Source: Janthinobacterium lividum PAMC 25724 (GTDB lineage: Bacteria > Pseudomonadota > Gammaproteobacteria > Burkholderiales > Burkholderiaceae_D). From it: a DNA stretch of 64,000 nucleotides. Below, piece after piece: positions 7,187 to 16,000 of the stretch. The stretch is taken from contig AHHB01000039.1 in the NCBI GenBank assembly GCA_000242815.2, positions 1-64,000 of the forward strand. Reading direction: 5' to 3'. How positions within the stretch are numbered: position 1 is the stretch's first letter; each line of letters opens with the position of its first letter. The notes under the pieces are model-generated. The model saw only the letters and a program-made list of their open reading frames with translations, was not told the DNA's origin and did no database searches. The translations under genes and the position numbers were made by a program.

Positions 7187-9229
7187 TCAGCTACCGTCGT
7201 AGACGAGGAAGTGCAGACGGTCATAAAACAGGCTGTAGGCATAGTCGAACGTGCCCACGCTGCGAAAACCCTTGTGCAGATACACTGGCAAGGCATCGCT
7301 CTTTTCCCACACCGTCAAGGTGATGCGCGCACAGCCCTTGCGGCTGGCCAGGTCGCGGATTTCATGGAACATTTGCCGGAACAGGCCCTGCCCCCGGTAT
7401 TTCTCGTCGATGGCCAAACTGCTGACGAAACAGTCATCGGTGCGCGCATGCGCAAGCACGAAGGCATCATACGCATCGTCGAGCGCCTTCATATCATCGC
7501 GGTAATACGAGATGGCGCCACACGCCTGGAACTCGGCCATCGTGGCGGCCGTGAAGAAACCGATGAAACGCCCGTCCTCGTCGTGCAAGCCGTGGATGTG
7601 CGCCAGGTAAGGATCGATATTTTGCCGCCGCTGCAATGGCACGAACTGCAAATTGAGTTTATTGCCAAACGAGCAGTATTCGAGGTAACTGGTGGCAAAC
7701 AGCAGTTTCGCCATGCGGTTCTTGGTCTCGTCGCCCAGCAGTTCGCCCGCCACCAGCCTCAGCGGCGCATGCGACAGCAAGCCGGCCTGCACCTCGTCGC
7801 CCGACGCGGTGGCATCGCCGAGGGCTGGCATGCGCCTGCCGTGACGGCCCACGGTAGGACGCCAGAAATTGCCGGCGGCAATATGCTGCGAGCGGTGGGC
7901 CAGCAGGTAGCGGCAAAAGACGGCATTCACACGGTCCAGTTGCGGGTCGTCCGAGAGCACCGAGTAATAATGAAAGTGATCGATGTCTGCCCGCAGCTGG
8001 GCCGCATACGCCATGCGCGGCGCTTCCTTGATGTCGAACACGTCGACGATATCGGGCAGGCGCAAAGGATCGTCGAGTTGCCAGTCGATCTCGGCTAGCC
8101 TGGCCACGCAACGCGCATACGCGCGCCGCTCTGCCTCGCTCAAGGGGATGTGCATGCCGGTAATGATGTCGTCGAGCAAACGCATGCCGCGAATGCCGCC
8201 CGCCACCGCTTCCAGCGCGCCGTCATACAGCACGCAATAGCGCTGATAGAACTCGGTATGGCTGAGCAGGGTCAGGCCCAGGTTTTTCTTCCATTCAGCA
8301 TAAAACTGGCCGAATAACTGCGCCTCGAATTGCGCGCAGGAACGGGGGATCTCTGCATCGATGCCCGCATAGGCGAGGTTCACATTGCGCAGCATCACAC
8401 GCAGTGCGGCGTCGTTCTTCTTGGCGATCAGCATGCCCGTCTCATCGAGAAACAGATTCATCGAGCTAACATGCTGGCGCTCTTCGCCCTCGCCCTGCTT
8501 GCACTGCTTGCACTGAAAATAATCGGGTACTTCCGGCTTCATCAGGAAAATCGTCGCCGGATTGTGCGGGATCGTATCGACATCCATATACATACCGCCG
8601 TATTCGCACAAGATGAGGATGCGGAAATAATCGGACAAGGTGGCGAAATAGCCCTGCGCATGCAGGGTATCGAGAAAGTCGAAGCGGGCCGGCGCAAAGT
8701 CCAGCGCCAGCGCGCGCAGCGAGTTGATATGCAAAGTGGTGCCGCCAATGGCGTAGCGCCCTATCGTGTAGCGCCCGGCGCCGCCCGTGGGACTGAAACG
8801 CGCGTCATTGCACAACTGCTGTGCATCCCAGACCCACAGGATGGAGACATAGGGCGCGCCGCCGTTGTGCCGCACCTCTTCCAGCGCCGCTCCCCACTGC
8901 ACAATCGCTTCACAGGCGATGGCCGGCAAGGGTCCGCCCATCCAGATGCGGTGCAGGTAGCGCTCGTCGTCGCCCAGCGCGCGCGTAGGGATGCAGCTAA
9001 GCGAGGAACAGCTTGCCGCATTGAAATACGCAAAATTGTCGGCGACGAAGCTGCGCAGGGCGGCGATACCCGCCTGGTGCTCCACGGCCAGTTGTTGCAG
9101 ATCGCTGCCGGCCGGCCGGGTATCGACCAGGGTGATGTAATCGAGTTTCAGCCGGTGGATGCGAAACTCGTATTCCAGGTTGAAAATCTTTGCTTGATCG
9201 TGTTTTGAGGCCAGGTCATCTATTTTCAT
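7187..9229 (-). CDS. DXD glycosyltransferase fused to a GNAT acetyltransferase
   Basis: A 680-residue two-domain protein. Residues ~90-400 form a glycosyltransferase of the DXD sugar-binding, TcdA/TcdB-like type: YLHRIWMGGPLP near 91-102, ILWVWDAQQL near 130-139, and LSDYFRILILCEYGGMYMDVDTIP with the metal-binding DVD near 216-218. Residues ~520-680 are a GNAT N-acetyltransferase with the acetyl-CoA loop KYRGQGLF near 610-617 and the ALPVYLHKGFRSVG ending. There is no signal peptide or membrane segment. It lies 83 bases downstream of an MdfA-like exporter on the same strand, suggesting an operon. The acceptor is unknown; a modified small molecule exported by the neighbour, or an intracellular modifier, are both possible. 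Confidence 0.8.
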   Translation of the reverse strand: MKIDDLASKHDQAKIFNLEYEFRIHRLKLDYITLVDTRPAGSDLQQLAVEHQAGIAALRSFVADNFAYFNAASCSSLSCIPTRALGDDERYLHRIWMGGPLPAIACEAIVQWGAALEEVRHNGGAPYVSILWVWDAQQLCNDARFSPTGGAGRYTIGRYAIGGTTLHINSLRALALDFAPARFDFLDTLHAQGYFATLSDYFRILILCEYGGMYMDVDTIPHNPATIFLMKPEVPDYFQCKQCKQGEGEERQHVSSMNLFLDETGMLIAKKNDAALRVMLRNVNLAYAGIDAEIPRSCAQFEAQLFGQFYAEWKKNLGLTLLSHTEFYQRYCVLYDGALEAVAGGIRGMRLLDDIITGMHIPLSEAERRAYARCVARLAEIDWQLDDPLRLPDIVDVFDIKEAPRMAYAAQLRADIDHFHYYSVLSDDPQLDRVNAVFCRYLLAHRSQHIAAGNFWRPTVGRHGRRMPALGDATASGDEVQAGLLSHAPLRLVAGELLGDETKNRMAKLLFATSYLEYCSFGNKLNLQFVPLQRRQNIDPYLAHIHGLHDEDGRFIGFFTAATMAEFQACGAISYYRDDMKALDDAYDAFVLAHARTDDCFVSSLAIDEKYRGQGLFRQMFHEIRDLASRKGCARITLTVWEKSDALPVYLHKGFRSVGTFDYAYSLFYDRLHFLVYDGS

Positions 9230-9312
9230 GGGCGCACCATTTTCCGCAAGAGAGTGTCAATAAACGTCGCACGAGGTAAAACAAGTTTGAGGACATGCGC
9301 ATCGTCGCGTCA

Positions 9313-10527
9313 TCAGTGCCGGGCCAGCTGCACTGTGCCACTGCGGCGCGCCGCCATGGCGCGCGCAAACAGCAGCAGGCAGGCGCTAATGGCCACGATG
9401 ACGGGGATATTGAGTAGCGCATACGTTTCCAGCGTATAGCCGAAGCGCTGGCACAGCAGGTTGTATAGCTGCAGCCAGGCAGACAAATAAATGCAATACA
9501 GCAAGCTCATGGCGGCCGTCGTCAGTGTCATCGCTTCCTTGCTGGCCGTGATCGCGCTGCGGATCAGGGCGCCATTGAACAGGCCGAAGCCGATGGAATA
9601 GACAAACATGCAAGCTGCAAACACCGCGACGTGATGGCGGCCCGCGCCGGCGCCCAGCATGCCGGCGGCCGCGATCAGCCCGCCCAGGCGCAGCAGATGC
9701 ACGAGCGGGAAATCCTGCCGCAGGCGCTGGATGGCGATGCTGCTGAGGACAAAACCGGACAAAATCACGCATTGCAGGGCAATATAAGTGGCGTAGGAGG
9801 CGCCCATTTCCTGCAGCACGAAGATGGGCGAAAAGCCGATCCAGGCCGTCAGGGGCACGGTGGCCAACCCGGCTGTAAACATGCCGAACATGAAGCGCGC
9901 GTTGCTGAAAATGGCGACATAGCTGCGCACGACAGCGCGAACATCGAGCTGCGGACGTGTCGGCGCGGTGCGCGGCATGCTCTTGAACAGGCCCAGCAAG
10001 GATAGCAGCGCCAGCAGGGCGGAAAGGAAAAACACATAGCGCCAGTCCAGCTGGCTGATGATGGCGCTGCCAAGGATGGGGCCGGCCAGCGGTGCGAGGA
10101 TGGTGGTGCTCGACAGAATGCTGCTCAGCTTGACGGCCGCCATATCGTCGAACAGTTCATGGATCATGGCATAGCCGATGAAGATGAAACAGCAGCCCAT
10201 GCCCTGGATAAAACGCAGGGCGAGAAATTGCTCGATCGAGGTGGCAAACGGCACGGCCAGCGTGGCCAGCAAGAACAAGGTATTGCCGGTCAGCACCAGC
10301 TTGCGCTTGCCGATGATGTCGGCCCATGGTCCCAGGAAAATCTGCAGCGAACTACCGCCCAGCAGGTATAGGCTCAGCGACAGCGGGACGAACTTTTTCT
10401 CCGCCTGGAACTCATCGACGATGCCCAGCATGGCCGGCATGATCATGTCGTTGGACAGATAGATATTGAGTTCAAAGACGAGGAAAAACGCAAAAAACCA
10501 CAGCAACTGCTTGGACTTGATGAACAT
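9313..10527 (-). CDS. MFS multidrug exporter, MdfA-like
   Basis: A 404-residue, 12-helix major facilitator protein. It closely parallels E. coli MdfA: helix 1 carries FELNIYLSNDMIMPAML, matching the MdfA segment with the membrane-embedded Glu and Asp used for drug/H+ antiport, and motif A is visible as GPWADIIGKRKLVL. I chose the ATG at 10527 (MFIKSKQLLWFF), since the extension upstream lies in AT-rich promoter DNA. Gene order (exporter first, glycosyltransferase-acetyltransferase second) suggests that the pair handles one compound or confers resistance to it. Substrate is inferred only at the level of a lipophilic or cationic drug. Confidence 0.85.
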   Translation of the reverse strand: MFIKSKQLLWFFAFFLVFELNIYLSNDMIMPAMLGIVDEFQAEKKFVPLSLSLYLLGGSSLQIFLGPWADIIGKRKLVLTGNTLFLLATLAVPFATSIEQFLALRFIQGMGCCFIFIGYAMIHELFDDMAAVKLSSILSSTTILAPLAGPILGSAIISQLDWRYVFFLSALLALLSLLGLFKSMPRTAPTRPQLDVRAVVRSYVAIFSNARFMFGMFTAGLATVPLTAWIGFSPIFVLQEMGASYATYIALQCVILSGFVLSSIAIQRLRQDFPLVHLLRLGGLIAAAGMLGAGAGRHHVAVFAACMFVYSIGFGLFNGALIRSAITASKEAMTLTTAAMSLLYCIYLSAWLQLYNLLCQRFGYTLETYALLNIPVIVAISACLLLFARAMAARRSGTVQLARH

Positions 10528-10617
10528 GGCGCGTTCCGTAACGTGGGTGGCTGCCGTCAGTGCATGCCGGCCGTCGGGGCATGGGACGGTCGACACGGCT
10601 CGGCACTGAAACGTGGA

Positions 10618-10720
10618 CCAATTGTATACCAATTATTATTTTTAGCGGTTTTTTTGTGTTTTTTTAAATACCGCAACAATACCAATAATAAAAGTACCTG
10701 GTATTACGGTATTCATTGCA
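10618..10720 (-). promoter_or_regulatory. AT-rich promoter/operator region of the exporter operon
   Basis: The ~320-base gap 10528-10845 holds no gene. Its middle is very AT-rich, unlike the surroundings, and contains repeated ATACC half-sites in both directions: TATACCAA at 10625, AATACCG at 10667 and AATACCA at 10678, facing TGGTATT at 10699 and CGGTATT at 10707. The last four form an imperfect inverted repeat about 47 bases long, a likely operator. No regulator gene lies beside it. The remainder of the gap (10740-10845) is GC-rich with no feature I recognise. Confidence 0.55.
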
Positions 10721-10845
10721 AGAGTTAAAAAGGTGCGCGCAAGGTGGCTGTGCAGCCATGCGGCGGCACCGCCGGCGACGCAGCGGCAGTGAGAAGCGTA
10801 GCGCAGCAGTGACTGCCGCGCCCTTGCTGCGCGCTGCAGTCTGAG

Positions 10846-12084
10846 CTATCGGCGGCGGTGGCTGGCGAAGAAATCGAGCAGCATCTTGCTGGCATCGGGC
10901 TTGGCCTTGTCATTGAACGGCAGGCTGGCGTCGCCACCGCTCCAGGCGTGCTCGAGGTGCTCGACCAGCGCCACGCGCAACAGCACATCCTGGCCCACCC
11001 GATAGTCGTGCAGCGCATATGCATGGGCACGCTTGCGCCCGCCCGCCGCGCCGCCCGGCAGCCGCTGTGCCGTCACCAGCGTCTCGGCTGGCAGGCGATT
11101 GACGCGCACGCTCTGGCGCACCAGCTGCGTCTGGTTGATGGGCCGCACCACCTTGTCGGCCTGTCCTTGCAGCAGCATGGTGGGCAGGCGGGGAAACGCG
11201 GGCTGGCGCGCCAGCACTTCATCGATGGCAGCATCGGCACGGGCAGCAGCGCCATGCTGCATCACCTGCAGCGCGCCGATCAGATTATGCCCGGCGCCAA
11301 ACACGGGGCCGGAATGCAGGCCCAGCGCGGCAAACAACTGCGGATGATTCAGGGCCACGATATGTGCCATGCCCGCGCCGGCGGAAATGCCGCAGATGTA
11401 GATACGCGCACGGTCGATCGCGTAGCGGGCCGCCACCTGCTCGATGGCACCAACGATCAGGCGCACATCGCCGCCGCCCTCCTGCGTCAGCCTGTCATAC
11501 CACTTCCAGCAGCGGCGCGCATGCGAACGCAACGATTGCTGCGGATACAGCACGGCATAGCCCTTGCGTTCGGCCAGGCGGTTCATGCGCGTGCCTTCGG
11601 CAAACTGCGTGGCACTTTGCTCGCAGCCATGCAGCATCACCAGCAGCGGCCGCCCCCGGCTGCGCATGGCGATGCTCGGCGCCCTCTCGGGCAGGTACAG
11701 GAAATACGCCAGGCGCCGCCCCGGCAACTGCCCCAGTTCCGGCAACGGCGCATAGTGGGCGGCGAGCCACTTGCCCGGCGGCGGTGCTGTTCGCTTGCGC
11801 GCGCGCGCGGGCGAGAGGGGCGTGGCAAACGGCGCCAGCACGGGCAGCGCGTCGCCGACAGGCCTGGCACCGGCCTTGGCGGCGGCTGTGACCAACGACT
11901 TGGCACCGGCCTGGCTCACGGCCTTGCGTGGCTTGGGCTTGGGGGTGGACTTGGCTGCGGGCTTGGGCTTGGGCTTGACAGTCACGGGCCCGAACAGCAC
12001 CTTGGCCAGCTTGGTCGCCGTGCGCTGCTGCGCCTTACCAGCGCGCAATAGCCCGCGCAGCCATTGGGCGGCAGGCTTCACCAT
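10846..12084 (-). CDS. PHB depolymerase family esterase
   Basis: A 412-residue esterase of the poly(3-hydroxybutyrate) depolymerase family. The N-terminal ~130 residues are a Lys/Pro/Ala-rich, low-complexity region (KPKPKPAAKSTPKPKPRK) with no clear signal peptide. The catalytic domain shows YFLYLPE, LLVMLHGCEQSATQFAEGTRMN (oxyanion region), the nucleophile elbow CGISAGAGM and the late H-containing HAWSGGD, all typical of LpqC/PhaZ-like esterases that release 3-hydroxybutyrate-type or feruloyl-type products. I chose the ATG at 12084 (MVKPAAQWLRGLL). The real substrate, polymer or small ester, is not determined by sequence. Confidence 0.85.
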   Translation of the reverse strand: MVKPAAQWLRGLLRAGKAQQRTATKLAKVLFGPVTVKPKPKPAAKSTPKPKPRKAVSQAGAKSLVTAAAKAGARPVGDALPVLAPFATPLSPARARKRTAPPPGKWLAAHYAPLPELGQLPGRRLAYFLYLPERAPSIAMRSRGRPLLVMLHGCEQSATQFAEGTRMNRLAERKGYAVLYPQQSLRSHARRCWKWYDRLTQEGGGDVRLIVGAIEQVAARYAIDRARIYICGISAGAGMAHIVALNHPQLFAALGLHSGPVFGAGHNLIGALQVMQHGAAARADAAIDEVLARQPAFPRLPTMLLQGQADKVVRPINQTQLVRQSVRVNRLPAETLVTAQRLPGGAAGGRKRAHAYALHDYRVGQDVLLRVALVEHLEHAWSGGDASLPFNDKAKPDASKMLLDFFASHRRR

Positions 12085-12145
12085 GGCAAACTGCGCGCGT
12101 GTCGTTGCGGCGCATACCACATAGTCATCTCTCTGCAGCGTTGCA

Positions 12146-12202
12146 TCGTCAGCATGTGCGGCCTCCTCCGTAGAACACATAGAGTACCGCACATGCTGAC
12201 GA
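12146..12202. promoter_or_regulatory. 16-bp perfect inverted repeat in the divergent gap
   Basis: TCGTCAGCATGTGCGG (12146-12161) is repeated exactly in inverse orientation at 12187-12202, with 25 bases between. It lies between the divergent esterase and PRC-barrel genes (gap 12085-12322). It could be a two-site operator or form a large hairpin. No T-run follows, so it is not an ordinary terminator. Confidence 0.6.
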
Positions 12203-12322
12203 CAGCGCACATTTGCACAGCGATAAAAGTGCCGCAGGCACCATTGAGGCAGATCAAGCGTGCCACTGTACCGACGCGTAATCTGGGTGTTCGATGCCTA
12301 CGTCACAAGAGGAGAGAACAGC

Positions 12323-12916
12323 ATGAGTTATCTAGACCGCGACATCCTGGGCATGTACCGCGACCACGACGGCTCGGGGCCGTCCCTGATGGGGGCCGAC
12401 ACCCTGATCGGCGACGATGTCTACAATCACAGCGACGAGGAACTGGGCGACATCAAGGAAATCATGCTCGACATGCGCACTGGCCAGATCGCCTATGCCG
12501 TGCTGTCCTTCGGCGGCATCCTGGGCATGGGCGACAAGCTGTTTGCCGTCCCCTGGGACAGCCTGAGCCTGGACCACGTCAACAAGCGCTTCTTGCTCAA
12601 CGTAGAAAAAGAGCAGCTGAAAAACGCACCCGGCTTCGACAAGAACAACTGGCCCGACATGGGCAGCGAGACGTGGAAGCGGCAGATGGAAGCGTTCTAT
12701 GACAGCGGCACGCGCCATGGCAGCGGCGCCATGACGGCAGGCCGCATGCCGTCCGCCAGCGCACCGGCACCGCGCGCCGGCGCCAGCTTGCAATCGGATA
12801 GCCAAAGCAGCATATCCGGCAGCGCCATGAGCGACAGCCGCGCCGGCACGGGCAGCAGCCAGGGCGAGGTTGACAAGCTCGGCTCACGCTCCCCGCTCAG
12901 CGATGATGAGAGGTAA
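12323..12916 (+). CDS. PRC-barrel domain protein
   Basis: A 197-residue protein with a PRC-barrel-like domain in its first ~110 residues: MGADTLIGDDVYNHSDEELGDIKEIMLDMRTGQIAYAVLSFGG followed by KLFAVPWDSLSLD. The rest is a Ser/Gly/Ala-rich, probably disordered tail. Such proteins are common stress-linked, often surface- or nucleoid-associated factors, but no precise role is known. I chose the ATG at 12323 (MSYLDRDILGM), which follows a strong ribosome binding site AGAGGAGAG. It is divergent from the esterase across a gap carrying a large inverted repeat. Confidence 0.8.
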   Translation: MSYLDRDILGMYRDHDGSGPSLMGADTLIGDDVYNHSDEELGDIKEIMLDMRTGQIAYAVLSFGGILGMGDKLFAVPWDSLSLDHVNKRFLLNVEKEQLKNAPGFDKNNWPDMGSETWKRQMEAFYDSGTRHGSGAMTAGRMPSASAPAPRAGASLQSDSQSSISGSAMSDSRAGTGSSQGEVDKLGSRSPLSDDER

Positions 12917-12927
12917 AACCTGGGTCG

Positions 12928-13099
12928 GGTAGGTCGGATTAGCGGCGCAGCCGCGTAATCCGACACCACCAACGACATCATTGACACCGTTGACATCATT
13001 GACACCGTTGAAACCGTTACCACCGTTGACACCGCACCACCGCCGCGCCAACTATGGCGTCGGATTACGCGTCGCTTCGCCCCGCTAATCCGACCTACC
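12928..13099. repeat. pair of inverted REP-like elements flanking a 9-bp tandem repeat
   Basis: Two related palindromic units, GTCGGATTA...TAATCCGAC at 12933-12964 and at 13059-13094, lie in opposite orientation. Between them are about seven 9-bp units (GACACCGTT/GACATCATT) at 12974-13036. The right unit overlaps the last codon and stop of hrpA. The whole sits between the convergent PRC-barrel and hrpA genes and may act as a bidirectional 3' hairpin. Confidence 0.85.
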
Positions 13100-16000
13100 G
13101 CTGCATCGACTCCCATACCTTTTGCAACCGTTTCGCCGACACCGGCATCGGCGTACGCAATTCTTGCGCAAACAGCGACACGCGCAGCTCTTCGAGCATC
13201 CAGCGGAACTCGACCAGTTTCGGGTCCGTGTTCTTGCCTGCCTGGCGGTCCTTGGCTTGACGCAAATACGGCGTGGCCGCCGATTGCCATTCGGCCGTCA
13301 ACTTGGTGTCGCGCGCGGGGTCGGCGCGCAACTTTTCCAGGCGCACATTGATCGCCTTCAAATAGCGGGGAAAGTGCGCCAATTGCGTGTACTCGTTTTC
13401 CGTCAGGAAGCGCTTATGCACGAGTCCCTGCAGCTGTGACGCGATATCGGTCGCCGCCGCGGCAGGAATGTTCTGCAAGCGCTTGGGCAAGCCGTGGAAT
13501 TCCGTCAGTACTTGCGACAGCAGGCGGGCAATTTCATTGACCAGCAGCACCAGGCGCGACTTGCCCTCGGCCTGGCGCTTGGCAAATGCGGCGGCGTCCA
13601 GCGGTAGCGGATCTTGCAAACAAGCAATATCAAGCGCCTTGTTGATGATTTGCTCGCGCAACTCTTCCTGCGAACCGAGGGCCATGAACTGCATGCCCAT
13701 CTGCTGCAAGCCGGGAATGCTTTTCTCGACGTACTTGATCTGCTCCTTCATTTGCAGCGCAAACAAGCGGCGCAAACCGATCTTGTGCGTGCGCGCGGCC
13801 ACGCTCGGGTCGTCAAACACTTCCAAATCGCAATGCGTGCCCTTGTCGACCAACGCGGGGAAACCGATCAATGTCAGCTTGCCCTGCACGATTTCCAGCA
13901 ATTCCGGCAATTGTCCAAACGTCCAGGCGGTCAAACCCATATGCTGCGAGACGCTGGCATTGTTTGACGCCGGCGCGGCAGGGGCGGATGCGCCCTTGCC
14001 TGCTGCGCCTGTGGCGCCCTGCGCCTGCAGCCGCGACGCCACTTGCGCACCCGCCACGCGGGCAGCAGGCGTGCCCGTGCCGGACACGCCCGACACTTCG
14101 GCCAGTTTCTGGAAACTCTGGCGCGCCTGGCCGCCGAATTCTGCCTGCAGGGTGGCCAGGTTGCGGCCCATATCCAACTGGCGGCCATGCTCGTCGATCA
14201 CCTTGAAATTCATGAAGTGATGGGCAGGCAGAGTTTCCGGCTTGAAGTCCGTCGTCAGCACGTTGATCGTGATCTGCGTGCGAATATCGAGGATGATGGC
14301 GTCGATCAGGTCACCGCGGCCAAACACGCCCGCTGCATGCACGCGCTCGCAGAACTTGGCCGCGTAATCGGGCAGCGGCACGCAGTGGCGGCGCAACTTT
14401 TGCGGCAAGGACTTGAGCAGCAGATGCACTTTTTCCTTCAGCATGCCCGGCACCAGCCATTCGCAGCGCTCGCGCGGCAACTGGTTCAAGGCATACAGCG
14501 GCACGCTCAACGTCACGCCATCGCGCACGCTGCCCGGCTCGAAGTGGTAGGTGAGGCCCATTTCCAGGCCCGTCACGGACATGGTTTTCGGGAACAAGTC
14601 GGTGGTCACGCCAGCCGCCTCGTGGCGCATCAGCTCTTCGCGGTTCAAATACAGCAGCTTCGGATGCTCGCGCGTGGCTTCCTTGTGCCATTTCTCGAAA
14701 CCGGCGCCATTACATACATCGGCCGGCAGCAGCTTGTCGTAGAAGGCGGCGATCAGTTCATCGTCTACCAGCACGTCCAGGCGGCGCGATTTGTGCTCAA
14801 GGTTCTCGATATCCTTGATCAGCTTATGGTTGTGCGCAAAGAATGGCGCGCGCGTGTCGAAGTCACCGCCGACGAGGGCGTCGCGGATGAAGATGTCGCG
14901 CGCTTCGGGCAAGTTGAAATTGCCGTAATTGATGCGGCGCTGGCTATATACCACCAGCCCATACAAAGTCGCCCGTTCGGATGCCGTCACCTGCGCCGAA
15001 CGTTTTTCCCAGCGTGGTTCGCCCCAGGATTTTTTTAGCAGGTGTTCGCCCACTTTTTCCAGCCACTCTGGCTGGATCTGCGCCACGCCGCGCGCATACA
15101 AGCGCGTCGTGTCGACCAGTTCGGCCGCCATGATCCACTTGCCCGGCTTTTTCAGCAGCGAGGAACCGGGCCAGATATGGAACTTGATACCACGCGCGCC
15201 CAAATAGCCCGCGCCCGGCTCGTCCTCGCCCTTGAAGCCGATATTGCCCAGCAAGCCGGTCAGCAAAGCCATGTGCAAATTATCGTAGGTGGCGGGTGCT
15301 TCATTCAAGCGCCAGCCCTGTTCCTTGACGATGGTTAGCAACTGCGAATGCACGTCGCGCCATTCGCGCAAGCGCATCTGCGACAGGAAATTCGTGCGGC
15401 AATTATCTTGCAACTGGCGGTTGGTTTTCTTGTGCTCGATGGCGGCTTCGAACCAGCGCCAGATTTTCAGATAGCTCAAGAATTCCGACTTTTCATCGGC
15501 GAATTTTTTGTGCGCCTCGTCAGCCGCCTGCTGATGCTCCATCGGGCGGTCACGCGGATCTTGCACGGACAAAGCGGAAGCGACGATCAGCACTTCCGTC
15601 AAACACGCGTTATCGAGCGCGGCCAGAATCATGCGGCCCACGCGCGGGTCGAGCGGCAGCTTGGCCAGCTTGTTGCCCAACGGCGTGAGTTTATTGACAT
15701 CATCGACGGCGCCCAGTTCCTGCAGCAACTGGTAGCCGTCGGCCACCGCGCGCGCCAGCGGCGGCTCGATGAAGGGGAAGGTTTCCACGTCCGTCAGGTG
15801 CAAGGATTTCATGCGCAAGATGACGGCGGCCAGCGAGGAGCGCAGGATTTCCGGCTCCGTGAATTTCGGCCGCAACAGATAATCCTGCTCTTCATACAGA
15901 CGGATGCAGACGCCATCGGCGACGCGGCCGCAACGGCCGGCGCGCTGGTTGGCGGCCGACTGGGCGATCGGCTCGACCTGCAACTGCTCGACCTTATTGC

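Noticed and set aside
12974..13036. Possible CRISPR-like repeat array
   Set aside because: Nine-base units without spacers; a minisatellite, not a CRISPR array, and no cas genes are present.
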